Assembly: GCA_027449865.1 (NCBI GenBank) | Contig: DAIDKV010000192.1 | Span: 1-42,285, forward strand | Source of the DNA: Planctomycetales bacterium | Lineage (GTDB): Bacteria; Planctomycetota; Planctomycetia; Isosphaerales; Isosphaeraceae | Reading direction: 5' to 3' | DNA length: 42,285 nt | Shown here: one piece after another, positions 8,314-15,648 of the stretch | Layout: every line of letters starts with the position of its first letter | How positions within the stretch are numbered: position 1 is the first letter of the stretch | Made by a program: the position numbers and the translations under genes | Notes under the pieces: model-generated | What the model saw: only the letters and a program-made list of their open reading frames with translations | Databases searched by the model: none | What the model was told of the DNA's origin: nothing

Positions 8314-9798
8314 TCAGAACCTCATGTAGGCGATCTCCGGTTCCTTCTCCAGGCCCCAGAGGCAGATGAGCAGCAGGGCGACCACGACCGATTTGATCAG
8401 GACCGCCATGTAGAGCGACTGCGGTCGGTCGGCCATCCGCCGCCCGATCCGGTCGAGCCTTGAGACGATCACGTCGCGATACCAGAAGACCAGCATCAGC
8501 GACGCGGCGATCGTCAGGGCCTGCGCGACGAAGGCCTGGCCACGAGACGGATCCCAGCCCGACGGCAGGGCCAGTATCGCCCGGCCGGCGATGGCGAGCA
8601 GGCGCGTCGCGTCCTTGACCGTCGAGCCGAAGTACACGAAGGCGAGGCCGACGTAGTGGAGCGTCAACAGGTTCGCCAGCCAGTGCGCGACCCGGCTCTT
8701 CTCGTACCGCTTCATCCCGTCGCGGCCAAGCCACAATCGAAGGGCGTCCGCGTAAATCCGCGTCGCCGCCACGCCGATCCCGTGGATCACCCCGAAGATC
8801 GCGTACGAGGCCGTCGAGCCGTGCCAGATCCCGGAGAGGAATAGCGAGAAGAACAGCAGGCCGTAGCCAAGGGCCCGGCCCCGCCGCGGGAATCGCTCGA
8901 TCGCCGCCTTGAACCACAGCATGAACACATAATCGCGAATCCAGTGTGAGAGCGTGATATGCCACCGATTCCAGAAATCGATCATGTTTCGGGCCAGGTA
9001 CGGCCGGTCGAAGTTCTCGGGGAGCCGCAGCCCTATCAGTCCGGCCGCGGCCACGACCATGTCGGTGTAGCCCGAGAAGTTGAAATACATGTAGACCGGA
9101 TAGCTGTAGAAGACGGCGGCGAAGCGCGAGAGTTGCGACATCGGGTCGATGCCGGATTGGTTCAGGAGCGCGAAGCGGTTCGAGTCGAAAATGTCGAAGG
9201 CCATCGGCGCGACGAGGCCGGCCTTGATCGCCCCGGTGAGGAACCGGCTCCAGCAGAGGAGGACGTCGTGACGCCCCGGCGCGGGCGGGGAGGGATCGTT
9301 TCAGAACGCATAAAATTCGTTGTATCGCTGGATCGGGCCGGCGGTGACGGTGAAGAACAGAAGTTGATACCCGGCGTAACTGGCGAAGCCGAACGGCGGC
9401 AGCATTCCCTGCGAGAGGTCGACGGCCATGTGGATGAAGCGGAAGAGCATGTACGAGATGCCGACCACCTCGGGAATCCGTTCCCAGAGTGGCTCCGGGA
9501 ACATCCCCTCCAGGAAGGAGTACCGCTTCAGAACGAGGAACACGGCGATGGCGGCGGCGACGACGGCCGGGACTGTCCACCGCGAGGGCCGCGCCCGGAC
9601 CAGCAGCAGGGCGAGATAAGTCGCCATGACGAACCCGGCCAGTCCTGCCGCGTCTCTCTTGGTCTGGACCACCGTGGCGAGGAAGAACAGATTGGCGGCG
9701 AGGAAAAGTGCCTGCCGGGGCCGGGCACCCCGGATCATCGGGAAAAGAATCGCGAGCGAGGCGCAGAAGGCGAGGAAGCCCACCGAGCAGGTTGTCAT
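8314..9798 (-). pseudogene. MBOAT-family O-acyltransferase (AlgI-like), interrupted by an in-frame TGA
   Basis: A single frame of 495 codons from ATG 9798 to TGA 8314 has one internal stop, TGA at 9301-9303 (codon 166). On either side the protein is a typical AlgI-like membrane-bound O-acyltransferase: many hydrophobic helices, AGPIQRYNEF just before the stop, then YFNFSGYTDM, WNRWHITLSHWIRDYVF and the catalytic-His region SGIWHG after it. The 32 codons between the stop and the next ATG (9204) are still good coding sequence in the same frame, and the context (FYAF-stop-NDPS) fits a tryptophan, so a TGG-to-TGA change is the simplest reading. The family moves an acyl group across the membrane to an SGNH partner, which is the next gene. 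The start overlaps the esterase stop by 4 nt. Reinitiation at 9204 would lack the N-terminal third. Confidence 0.85.
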
Positions 9799-11216
9799 TG
9801 TGCTATCATCCCCCGGCGCCCCGGTCCGGGTCCCGGATGAGTGATTCTCCTGCCAGCCCCTTTACACTGGATTGCCCAGTTCACATCTTTCCCATGTTCA
9901 TCAGGATAATGCCCACCCGTCTCCACGTCAACTTGCGGGGTTCTGGTCGAACTGTCGGCCTCCGACACGCGAGGGCTCGGGGCCTGATCGCGCCAGAGCC
10001 ACCGGAGCGTGTCGGGCAGGATTGATCGGCCGTGCCGGTCGCTGTGGAAACCCGGGCCGAAGACGAATTGGTAGTCGTATTCGCGAAAGGCCAGCGCCCG
10101 GGCCATCTGCTGGTTGGCGAGCGGCCAGTTACCGGCCTCGTTGTCGAGGTCCCCGGCTCCGTCTTGGAGGAAGACGCGGATCGGCTTGCGTGGCGACCGG
10201 CGGATGAGGGCCTCGTAGTTGTGGCCGCCCTCAAGGCCGGTCGGGCCTCCGGCGATATTTGTGAAGCTGCCGATCCACGAGACAACCTTGCGGAGCGCGT
10301 CCGGTCGTTGCCAGGCGACCGTCCAGGCGGCAATCCCGCCGCTGCTCATCCCGGCGATCGCCCGGGCCTCGGGGTCGCGGCGGAGCCGGACCGTCTCCTC
10401 GACTGCGGGCAAGATCTCCTCCAGCAGGAATCGGGCGTACTGGTCGTTGAGACGGTCGTACTCAAAGCTCCGTTGAATGAGTCCTTCGCCGCCGGGCCCG
10501 ATCCCAGGACTTATGAAGATGCCGACCGTGACCGGCATCTCCCCGTTCGCGATCAGGTTGTCGAATAGAGTCGGAATAAACGGCGTGAACTGCGGGCCGT
10601 CGAGAAATGCCATCACGCAGGCGGGTTTCTCGCCGTTGCATTGCGCGGGGACGTAGGTCCACCAGATGTGCCGGGTGCCCGGGTAGGTCGCCCCGGTTCG
10701 ATCCGGCATCCGGATCAGCTTGCCGTGAGGGCGGTCGGGTCGAGGCGTGTATTCGGGGGGCTCGCGGAAGGCCTCCAGTCGTCCGTCTCCCAGGACTTTT
10801 CCTCCGTCGGCCACGCACGACCAGCGGAGGGCGGTGCCGTCGAGGAAGGTATTCATGGCAACGAACAGAGATGTCCCGCTGACGCGGATCATCGGCAGTG
10901 ATCGTCCGTCGGCCAGCCGGATCGAGGCGGAGTGCACTCCTGCCGCCTCGACGGCCCAGGCGGCTTCGATCCCTTGAACCTCCACGGCTGGCCGATCGAG
11001 GGTCGCCCCTCGCCCTCGGGGGTCCTCGACGAACCATCGGCGAACGTCCGCGGCAAGAACCAACGCCTCGTCGCCGGAGGGGTGGGTTGCAAGCCGCTCT
11101 CGCAATTCCCGGATCAAGAGTCGATCATTCGCGCCGGCGGCGGTTGCGAGCGTAAAGACCGCGGGCAGTAGCAGTACCGTCCCCGCTCTTCGACCGATCC
11201 GATGACGGCTCCTCAC
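9795..11216 (-). CDS. secreted alpha/beta-hydrolase, putative esterase (enterochelin/feruloyl esterase-like)
   Basis: A 473-residue protein read from GTG 11216. This start is chosen because it gives an N-terminal signal peptide (basic RSRHRIGRR, then TVLLLPAVFTLATAAGA); the frame extends further up but loses coding character. The catalytic domain is the esterase D/Fes type (PF00756): an oxyanion strand (CVMAFLDGPQF), the nucleophile elbow GMSSGG near residue 300, a following acid region (VFLQDGAGDLDN) and the His in the FHSDRHGRS segment. The N-terminal 150 residues are beta-rich and may bind substrate. The final 45 residues are low complexity. Family members cleave carboxylic esters of sugars or siderophores. 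Its 4-nt overlap with the MBOAT gene suggests it acts on the same O-acylated polymer, which is inference. A TATACT element lies 52 nt upstream. Confidence 0.82.
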   Translation of the reverse strand: MRSRHRIGRRAGTVLLLPAVFTLATAAGANDRLLIRELRERLATHPSGDEALVLAADVRRWFVEDPRGRGATLDRPAVEVQGIEAAWAVEAAGVHSASIRLADGRSLPMIRVSGTSLFVAMNTFLDGTALRWSCVADGGKVLGDGRLEAFREPPEYTPRPDRPHGKLIRMPDRTGATYPGTRHIWWTYVPAQCNGEKPACVMAFLDGPQFTPFIPTLFDNLIANGEMPVTVGIFISPGIGPGGEGLIQRSFEYDRLNDQYARFLLEEILPAVEETVRLRRDPEARAIAGMSSGGIAAWTVAWQRPDALRKVVSWIGSFTNIAGGPTGLEGGHNYEALIRRSPRKPIRVFLQDGAGDLDNEAGNWPLANQQMARALAFREYDYQFVFGPGFHSDRHGRSILPDTLRWLWRDQAPSPRVSEADSSTRTPQVDVETGGHYPDEHGKDVNWAIQCKGAGRRITHPGPGPGRRGMIAQ

Positions 11217-11267
11217 GACCCAATCCCCGGCGAGGCCCAACGTTCTGACGTTTGGTTCATCGAAGAA

Positions 11268-11273
11268 AGTATA
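11268..11273 (-). promoter_or_regulatory. candidate -10 element for the esterase-MBOAT-SGNH genes
   Basis: On the minus strand this reads TATACT, five of six matches to TATAAT, 52 nt before the GTG at 11216 and inside the 112-nt gap after the GlmU-like gene. No good -35 is visible at the expected spacing. Similar TA[TG]ACT elements precede other genes in this window. Confidence 0.35.
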
Positions 11274-11328
11274 GGCGATCCCGATCGCGGGCGTCCACCT
11301 TCCGAACGGTTCGATCGGTCGATCGCCC

Positions 11329-12666
11329 TCAGAACGCGGCCTGCGACCGGTCGCGACGGGAGGGCGCCGACACCGGCCATCCGTCGCCGTGTCGTTCCTT
11401 CTCGCGGTGGAAGGCACGTTCGCGCTCCAGCCGGGTCTGGTCGTACAGAGACGAATAGAGATGGTGTTCGGCCTCGCTGAAGGTCTGGCCACGGCGTCCC
11501 ATCACGACTTGGGCCGTCTCGAAAAGTCGCTCCATCGGGAACCCGGGCGAGACTCGGCCATACATCACCGCCGTGAACGAGGGGATGTGCTTCGGAAGGA
11601 GGACGCCAGCGGGCAGAACGTTGCACATCACGCCCACCGAGGTCCCGGTGTTGAGCAAGCTCCCCATGCCGGTTCGGGTGTGGTCGCCGAGGAAACAGCC
11701 GATCTTGGTCTGGCCGGTTGGGATCGGGTCGCCACGCAACGGGACCGAGACCTCGCCGTAATCGTTACGGAGGTCGCTGTTTGACGTGATCGCGCCCAGG
11801 TTAACCCACTGGCCGACGTAGGCGTGGCCGAGGAATCCCTCGTGGTACTTGTTGGAAAACCCGTGAACGATGGCGGCCTCGACCTCGCCACCGATTCGGC
11901 AGTTCGGACCGAGGGTTACGCTTCCCCGCAGATTCGCCCGGAAGAGTTGCGTCTCCGCGCCGATGGCGCAGGGGCCCTCGATTCGGGTGAACGGCTGGAC
12001 CCAGACATTCGCTCCGAGAACAATCGGTCCATTGGTTGTATCCAGAACCGTGTAGGGATCGATCCTCGCGGATTCGTGGATGCGGAGTCGGTTGGAGGGC
12101 CCGACCAGGGCCATCGCGGTAAGATGCCGGTTCGAGACCGACGAACCGCCCGCCTCAGTGAAGTCGCGGGTCAGGTAGGCCCCGTTGCGCGCGACGAGGT
12201 CCCAGGGCCGGGTGATCCACTCGCCGCCGACGTCCTCGCCCGGGTGCCGGGCCGCGACCCGATCGAACCAGTGGTCGACTCCCGCTGGCTCGAGGCTGAC
12301 GGCGTCCTCGGGCCCGACCACGGCGAACGCCGGCTGGCCCTCGCAGTGGCCGATCCATGCTCCCGATCCGATCGGCGGCTCGAATCCCGACGGCGGCACC
12401 CATCGGCTATTGGCGACGATCACCGAACCGCGAGCCATCCAGTCGCGATCGTTGACCACCCGGTGCGGGTCTCGCTCGCGGACCACGGCGGCGAGGTGGG
12501 GTCGGATCCAACACGCTCGACGGTTCGGGCCTGGCCCGATCCCAAACGCCCGCTCCAGCTTGCTCCCCAGTGACGACGCACCCAGCAAAAGCTCGTGAAC
12601 CGGGCGGGTCAGCGTCAGCGGTTCCAGGCCGCCGGCGCCCATGTCCTCGACCAGGCAGAGACGCAT
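11329..12666 (-). CDS. GlmU-like protein: putative sugar nucleotidyltransferase fused to left-handed beta-helix acyltransferase
   Basis: A 445-residue protein of the alternative GlmU type found in planctomycetes and Bacteroidetes. The N-terminus (LVEDMGAGGLEPLTLTRPVHELLLG) is the conserved opening of that group's nucleotidyltransferase domain, occupying about residues 1-180. From about 190 to 380 there are hexapeptide repeats of a left-handed beta-helix (IHESARIDPYTVL, IVLGANVWVQPF, CAIGAETQL, VTLGPNCRIGG, HAYVGQWVNLGA). The loop after them (TSNSDLRNDYGEV) resembles the acceptor region of GlmU acetyltransferases. The expected role is making UDP-GlcNAc or a related activated sugar from a hexosamine phosphate. 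The last 50 residues are charged and probably disordered. It lies 153 nt downstream of the phosphoesterase gene. Whether it is the cell's GlmU or a pathway-specific paralogue cannot be decided here. Confidence 0.85.
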   Translation of the reverse strand: MRLCLVEDMGAGGLEPLTLTRPVHELLLGASSLGSKLERAFGIGPGPNRRACWIRPHLAAVVRERDPHRVVNDRDWMARGSVIVANSRWVPPSGFEPPIGSGAWIGHCEGQPAFAVVGPEDAVSLEPAGVDHWFDRVAARHPGEDVGGEWITRPWDLVARNGAYLTRDFTEAGGSSVSNRHLTAMALVGPSNRLRIHESARIDPYTVLDTTNGPIVLGANVWVQPFTRIEGPCAIGAETQLFRANLRGSVTLGPNCRIGGEVEAAIVHGFSNKYHEGFLGHAYVGQWVNLGAITSNSDLRNDYGEVSVPLRGDPIPTGQTKIGCFLGDHTRTGMGSLLNTGTSVGVMCNVLPAGVLLPKHIPSFTAVMYGRVSPGFPMERLFETAQVVMGRRGQTFSEAEHHLYSSLYDQTRLERERAFHREKERHGDGWPVSAPSRRDRSQAAF

Positions 12667-12819
12667 CGGTCCTCCGATCCTCGTTCCAAAGGAAGCTTTC
12701 TCGGTCTTGAACCATCCCTGGCCGATCGGCCCGTCTCGCCTACCAATCGACCTCTTTCCCCTGCCCGGCCATCATCTGGGTGCGAATTTGGCGCCCTGGC
12801 GATTGGGCCGGAAACGGGT

Positions 12820-13317
12820 CTACTTCCTGCGGCGGTCCTCGACCTGCAAGGTATCGAGCCGTCCCTCCGGTAGTTGCAGCAAGGCGACGGTCCAGGTCGA
12901 GGCGCGGTGCAAGGCGCCTGGGTTAATGAATCGGGTTGTTCCTCGGCGAACATCCTCGGCATGATGGGTGTGGCCGGAGAAGAAATAGTCGGGCGCCTCG
13001 GCTTCGAGGCGTTCCCGTTCCTTCTCCAGATGGCCGTGAGTCACGGCCAGTCGCACGTCTCCCAGTACGATCAGGCCGCCCCGTTCGAGACAGGTTCCTC
13101 CAATCGAACCGATCGCCCCTCGGAGTAACTCTAGCTCGTCATCACAGTTGCCAAAGACGAAATAGCTGGGGCGTCCCGACAACTCATGGATGACGTCGGG
13201 AATCGTGATGTCGCCGCAATGGATCAATACATCGGCCCCGGCGCCTGCCAGCAGATCGACGGCCGCCCGGGTCCGCTCGACCTGGTCGTGCGTATCGGAG
13301 AGGATTCCCAGTCGCAT
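12820..13317 (-). CDS. YfcE/MJ0936-type metallophosphoesterase
   Basis: A 165-residue calcineurin-like phosphoesterase of the small YfcE type. The ATG at 13317 starts directly on the first strand (MRLGILSDTHD), as in the family; the frame extends upstream but adds only basic non-conserved residues. Metal-binding motifs are in order: D-x-H (SDTHD), GD (HCGDI), GN-[CH]-D (FGNCDDE, with Cys in the usual His position), VTHGH and SGHTHH. These proteins are soluble phosphodiesterases or phosphatases with two metal ions, and the cellular substrate is usually unknown. The Cys replacing His in the GNHD motif is seen in YfcE-type members and need not mean inactivity. The GlmU-like gene follows after 153 nt in the same direction, so joint transcription is possible. 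Confidence 0.92.
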   Translation of the reverse strand: MRLGILSDTHDQVERTRAAVDLLAGAGADVLIHCGDITIPDVIHELSGRPSYFVFGNCDDELELLRGAIGSIGGTCLERGGLIVLGDVRLAVTHGHLEKERERLEAEAPDYFFSGHTHHAEDVRRGTTRFINPGALHRASTWTVALLQLPEGRLDTLQVEDRRRK

Positions 13318-13700
13318 GATCGTGGTGGTCCTGTCAATCGAGGAGGTCTGGCGGCAAGATCGGGGATCTCTGGGCGATCGGGAGGCGATCTGCCGAGCGT
13401 TGAGTTTTCTCAAGCATCGTGCTAGCCGTGGCAACGAGGCCGGGGTAGACTAACGAAAGAGGCGCAGCCCGTCACGCTCAAATCGCCGGTGATCGATTCG
13501 GAAGGAATGGTCTCGCGGTGAAGCGCACGCCCTCTCGGGCGCGGCCTCGACATCCCGCCATGTTGGTCGGATGGGCGGACCGATCGCGATCGGCGGTCGG
13601 CCGCGGGCGATCCGGAACGTTGCCGACGCCGAGGAGACGAGGCGAACGCGCCCCGGGACCATCGCCCTGGCTCTACCCGCGACGCGCGGGGAGGTGTCCC
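13318..13700. other. 383-nt non-coding interval between divergent genes
   Basis: This interval separates the minus-strand phosphoesterase from the plus-strand small gene at 13701. Open frames here lack coding character and family resemblance. The one notable element is GGGGTAGACT at 13442-13451 on the plus strand, matching a motif seen 75 nt upstream of the GAP1-N2 gene and possibly a -10 region. Nothing else is recognised. Confidence 0.5.
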
Positions 13701-13964
13701 ATGTCGATGATGCTCAAGGAGCGACCCCGAACGACCCGTCCCAGTCCGGCCGCCGAGCCGGTCGAGACGGCAAAAGTGAAGGCCGAACGAGATCCGATCC
13801 ACCTGAAAGCCGTCGGGGCCGACCTCGAATTTCCCGAGGAAGCCATCCGCGAGGATGAGGCGCCCGAAATGTGGAAGGAGTGGCATTCCGAGGCCCCAGA
13901 CGCGGGGCAAGGAGAGACACGATCCATCGATCGAGAATTCACGCACGGCCGAAGCCGGAGCTGA
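13701..13964 (+). CDS. small acidic protein of unknown function
   Basis: An 87-residue frame starting at ATG 13701, chosen because GGAGG lies about 7 nt upstream; the frame is open further back but without a better start. The protein opens with a basic, Pro-rich stretch (LKERPRTTRPSPAAEP), then a central part (VKAERDPIHLKAVGADLEFPEEAIREDEAPEMWKEW) that looks like a short structured or peptide-binding segment, and a polar tail. There is no signal peptide or membrane helix, and I do not recognise the family. It converges with the gene at 14175-14858, and a strong hairpin at 14115-14136 lies between them. The good ribosome site and terminator support a real gene, but a chance frame cannot be excluded. 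Confidence 0.5.
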   Translation: MSMMLKERPRTTRPSPAAEPVETAKVKAERDPIHLKAVGADLEFPEEAIREDEAPEMWKEWHSEAPDAGQGETRSIDREFTHGRSRS

Positions 13965-14114
13965 GCGGTCGGGCCAGGCAGCATGGCCGGTCCGGAGGCC
14001 CCACCGCACGGTTCCGCCGGCCGGCGCCCTGGTCTGCCTCGCCCCTCGTCGGGCGAGCGGCTGGGAACTCGAAGATTGCCGACGACAGACATTCCTGCCG
14101 TCGATCAATCAGAA

Positions 14115-14136
14115 CGCCCGGCATGGAGGCCGGGCG
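14115..14136. terminator. hairpin between convergent genes, probable bidirectional terminator
   Basis: A perfect 8-bp GC-rich stem (CGCCCGGC / GCCGGGCG) with a 6-nt loop lies between the convergent genes ending at 13964 and 14175. On the plus strand it is followed by TGACTTATTTC, on the minus strand by TTCTGATTGAT: modestly T-rich tails on both sides. Confidence 0.65.
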
Positions 14137-14174
14137 TGACTTATTTCTACCTGCTTGCTCGTCGCGGTTTCGGC

Positions 14175-14858
14175 TCAGCGATCGATGCTGAGTCGGAACA
14201 GGATCTCCTCGAACTGCTCGTGATACACGTCGTCGGTGGAATGCAGGTGCTCGGCCTCCGAGATAAATTTGAGCGTATCATCGCGCTTCAGGCCGTGCGC
14301 TTTCAGGATCTCCTCGAACGGCTCCAGGTCGTGGGCGTAGACGAAGAGGAGTTTGTGCTCGTCGAACTGGACCTCCATCGGTCCGTTCGGATTCAAGGCC
14401 GCCAGGCCGGTGCAGCCGTCGTTCAGAAGGAGCGGTTCATAGTCGTAGAGCGTACTCTTCAGGATGACCGTGTCGATCTGCTCACGATACAGGTCGGCGT
14501 GGCAGCCGGGCTCCGAGTCGTGGCTCGACTCCATCACCACATCGACCACCTCACCGAGCGGGTCGAGCAGGTCCATGAAGACGTCGAAGAGCCGTTCTGA
14601 GGAAACCGCCGCGGCGAGAACGGGCATCCTGTTCCCGGTCTCCGGATCGCTATAGGTATCGCGCCGATAACCCTCACGCGGAATCACCTCCAGGCCAATC
14701 GACGGTCGGACCGCATCGGTCAGCGTGAAGTTCCCGTAACGTCCGACGCGAAGGTGGGCATCCAGTTGGTCCTGGCTCAAATCGTCGAAGCTGGTGCGCG
14801 CCATCCGGCCTGGATTGTTGCGCAAGACTCGCTCCAGGAATCGCTGCAAAAAACTCAT
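14175..14858 (-). CDS. conserved-looking hypothetical protein, soluble, unknown family
   Basis: A 227-residue protein whose ATG at 14858 follows GGAGGGG about 8 nt upstream. An N-terminal amphipathic segment (SFLQRFLERVLRNNPGRM) leads into an alpha/beta domain. Recognisable stretches include RVGRYGNFTLTDAVRPSIGLEVIPREGY, a region with several acidic residues (VVMESSHDSEPGCHADLYREQID), and a C-terminal part (KLLFVYAHDLEPFEEILKAHGL) that looks like a strand-helix unit. There is no signal peptide, membrane helix or known catalytic motif, and I do not recognise the family. Codon usage matches the surrounding chromosomal genes. A long leader precedes it: an AT-rich promoter-like site at 15071-15080 and a hairpin at 14938-14956, which may bear on its expression. 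Confidence 0.8.
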   Translation of the reverse strand: MSFLQRFLERVLRNNPGRMARTSFDDLSQDQLDAHLRVGRYGNFTLTDAVRPSIGLEVIPREGYRRDTYSDPETGNRMPVLAAAVSSERLFDVFMDLLDPLGEVVDVVMESSHDSEPGCHADLYREQIDTVILKSTLYDYEPLLLNDGCTGLAALNPNGPMEVQFDEHKLLFVYAHDLEPFEEILKAHGLKRDDTLKFISEAEHLHSTDDVYHEQFEEILFRLSIDR

Positions 14859-14937
14859 GGAAAGGCTCCCCTCCTCAAACCGCGACGAAGCTCTGGGAAT
14901 TGGTCGATGATGGCCCTCGGTCACTGCGTCAAGCGGT

Positions 14938-14956
14938 CTTGGGCCGAAGACCCAAG
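14938..14956 (-). other. hairpin with possible UUCG tetraloop in the leader of the 14858 gene
   Basis: On the minus strand CTTGGG pairs with CCCAAG, and the loop can close as C(UUCG)G with one bulged T. An alternative, mutually exclusive stem pairs GGTCTT with AAGACC using 14935-14940 and 14948-14953. It lies 80 nt before the ATG. No U-run follows, so it is not an obvious terminator. Confidence 0.3.
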
Positions 14957-15070
14957 CTGCGCCTCCCAGGCATCCCCTTGACACCGCGCCCAAGGGAGTC
15001 GAAACCCACCCCGGGGACGGTCGCCTTTCCGTTGGCAACGAACGCCGTCTCGTTCTCGCTCTCGTTCCTG

Positions 15071-15080
15071 ATATATAACA
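15071..15080 (-). promoter_or_regulatory. candidate extended -10 promoter for the 14858 gene
   Basis: The minus strand reads TGTTATATAT, an extended -10-like sequence, about 210 nt upstream of the ATG at 14858. No -35 match is evident, as is common for extended -10 promoters. Confidence 0.35.
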
Positions 15081-15275
15081 CGCCGGGTCAGCCCCGCTGG
15101 CCGTCCCGCAAAACCCCCGAAGCCCTGTCCTTCGCACAGTCTTCAACCGGGAGCTTCACCCCCTCCTGGATCTGTGACTGGCACCCCTGGCTCGCAGGCA
15201 TTCTTCACCCATAGCAAGTCCCATACCATGGGTCAGGCTCATCGGTGAAGGCTCGTCTTGCGGCCCGGCCAGATA

Positions 15276-15294
15276 AAAACTTGAGTCAAGTTTT
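15276..15294. promoter_or_regulatory. perfect 19-bp palindrome, possible operator
   Basis: AAAACTTGAGTCAAGTTTT is a 9-1-9 perfect inverted repeat in AT-rich DNA between divergent genes. The one-base centre rules out a useful RNA hairpin, so a dimeric protein binding site is the better explanation. It is over 250 nt from either neighbouring promoter candidate. Confidence 0.4.
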
Positions 15295-15556
15295 GGAAAA
15301 TATGGACTCTCTCGCGAGGAAGTCAACTCTCTCCATGGCATACCGCCATTTTGTAATCTCGGGACCATTCTCTACAAGACCGTAAATCCAGGTTCCCACC
15401 ATTGTTGATGAAGGAAAGCAACGTGGCCCCGGGCGTCGGAAATGGGAATCATTGCCTCCGTGGGTGGGTGATTTTGGCGAATGGGATGTCACCGAGAGCG
15501 AGCGTTTGACAGGAGCTGACGACCATTATGGCTCGCTCGCGGGCGAGGGGCGAGGG

Positions 15557-15565
15557 TGTTATACT
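15557..15565 (+). promoter_or_regulatory. extended -10 promoter candidate for the M20 peptidase (and serS)
   Basis: TGTTATACT fits the extended -10 form TGnTATAAT with one mismatch and lies 84 nt before the ATG at 15649. A TTGACA hexamer occurs at 15506-15511, but its spacing to this element is too long to pair with it. Confidence 0.45.
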
Positions 15566-15648
15566 GAGAGCCGCCGGGAATCGGCCGAGTGGACCGCCGT
15601 CGTGTGGGGCGGGCCGATCCGGTCGCGGCGGGCGAGGATGTGGCTCCG

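Larger units (their letters stand above)
14859..15648. other. 790-nt regulatory interval between divergent genes
   Basis: No gene is seen here. The interval is clearly richer in A and T than its surroundings, mainly between about 15060 and 15450. It holds four elements described separately: a leader hairpin (14938-14956), an AT-rich minus-strand promoter candidate (15071-15080), a perfect 19-bp palindrome (15276-15294) and an extended -10 element facing the M20 gene (15557-15565). Confidence 0.6.

Noticed and set aside
9301-9303. Selenocysteine or altered code reading of the MBOAT TGA
   Set aside because: The position fits tryptophan rather than cysteine, no downstream selenocysteine insertion hairpin is apparent, and other genes in the window use TGA as a normal stop.
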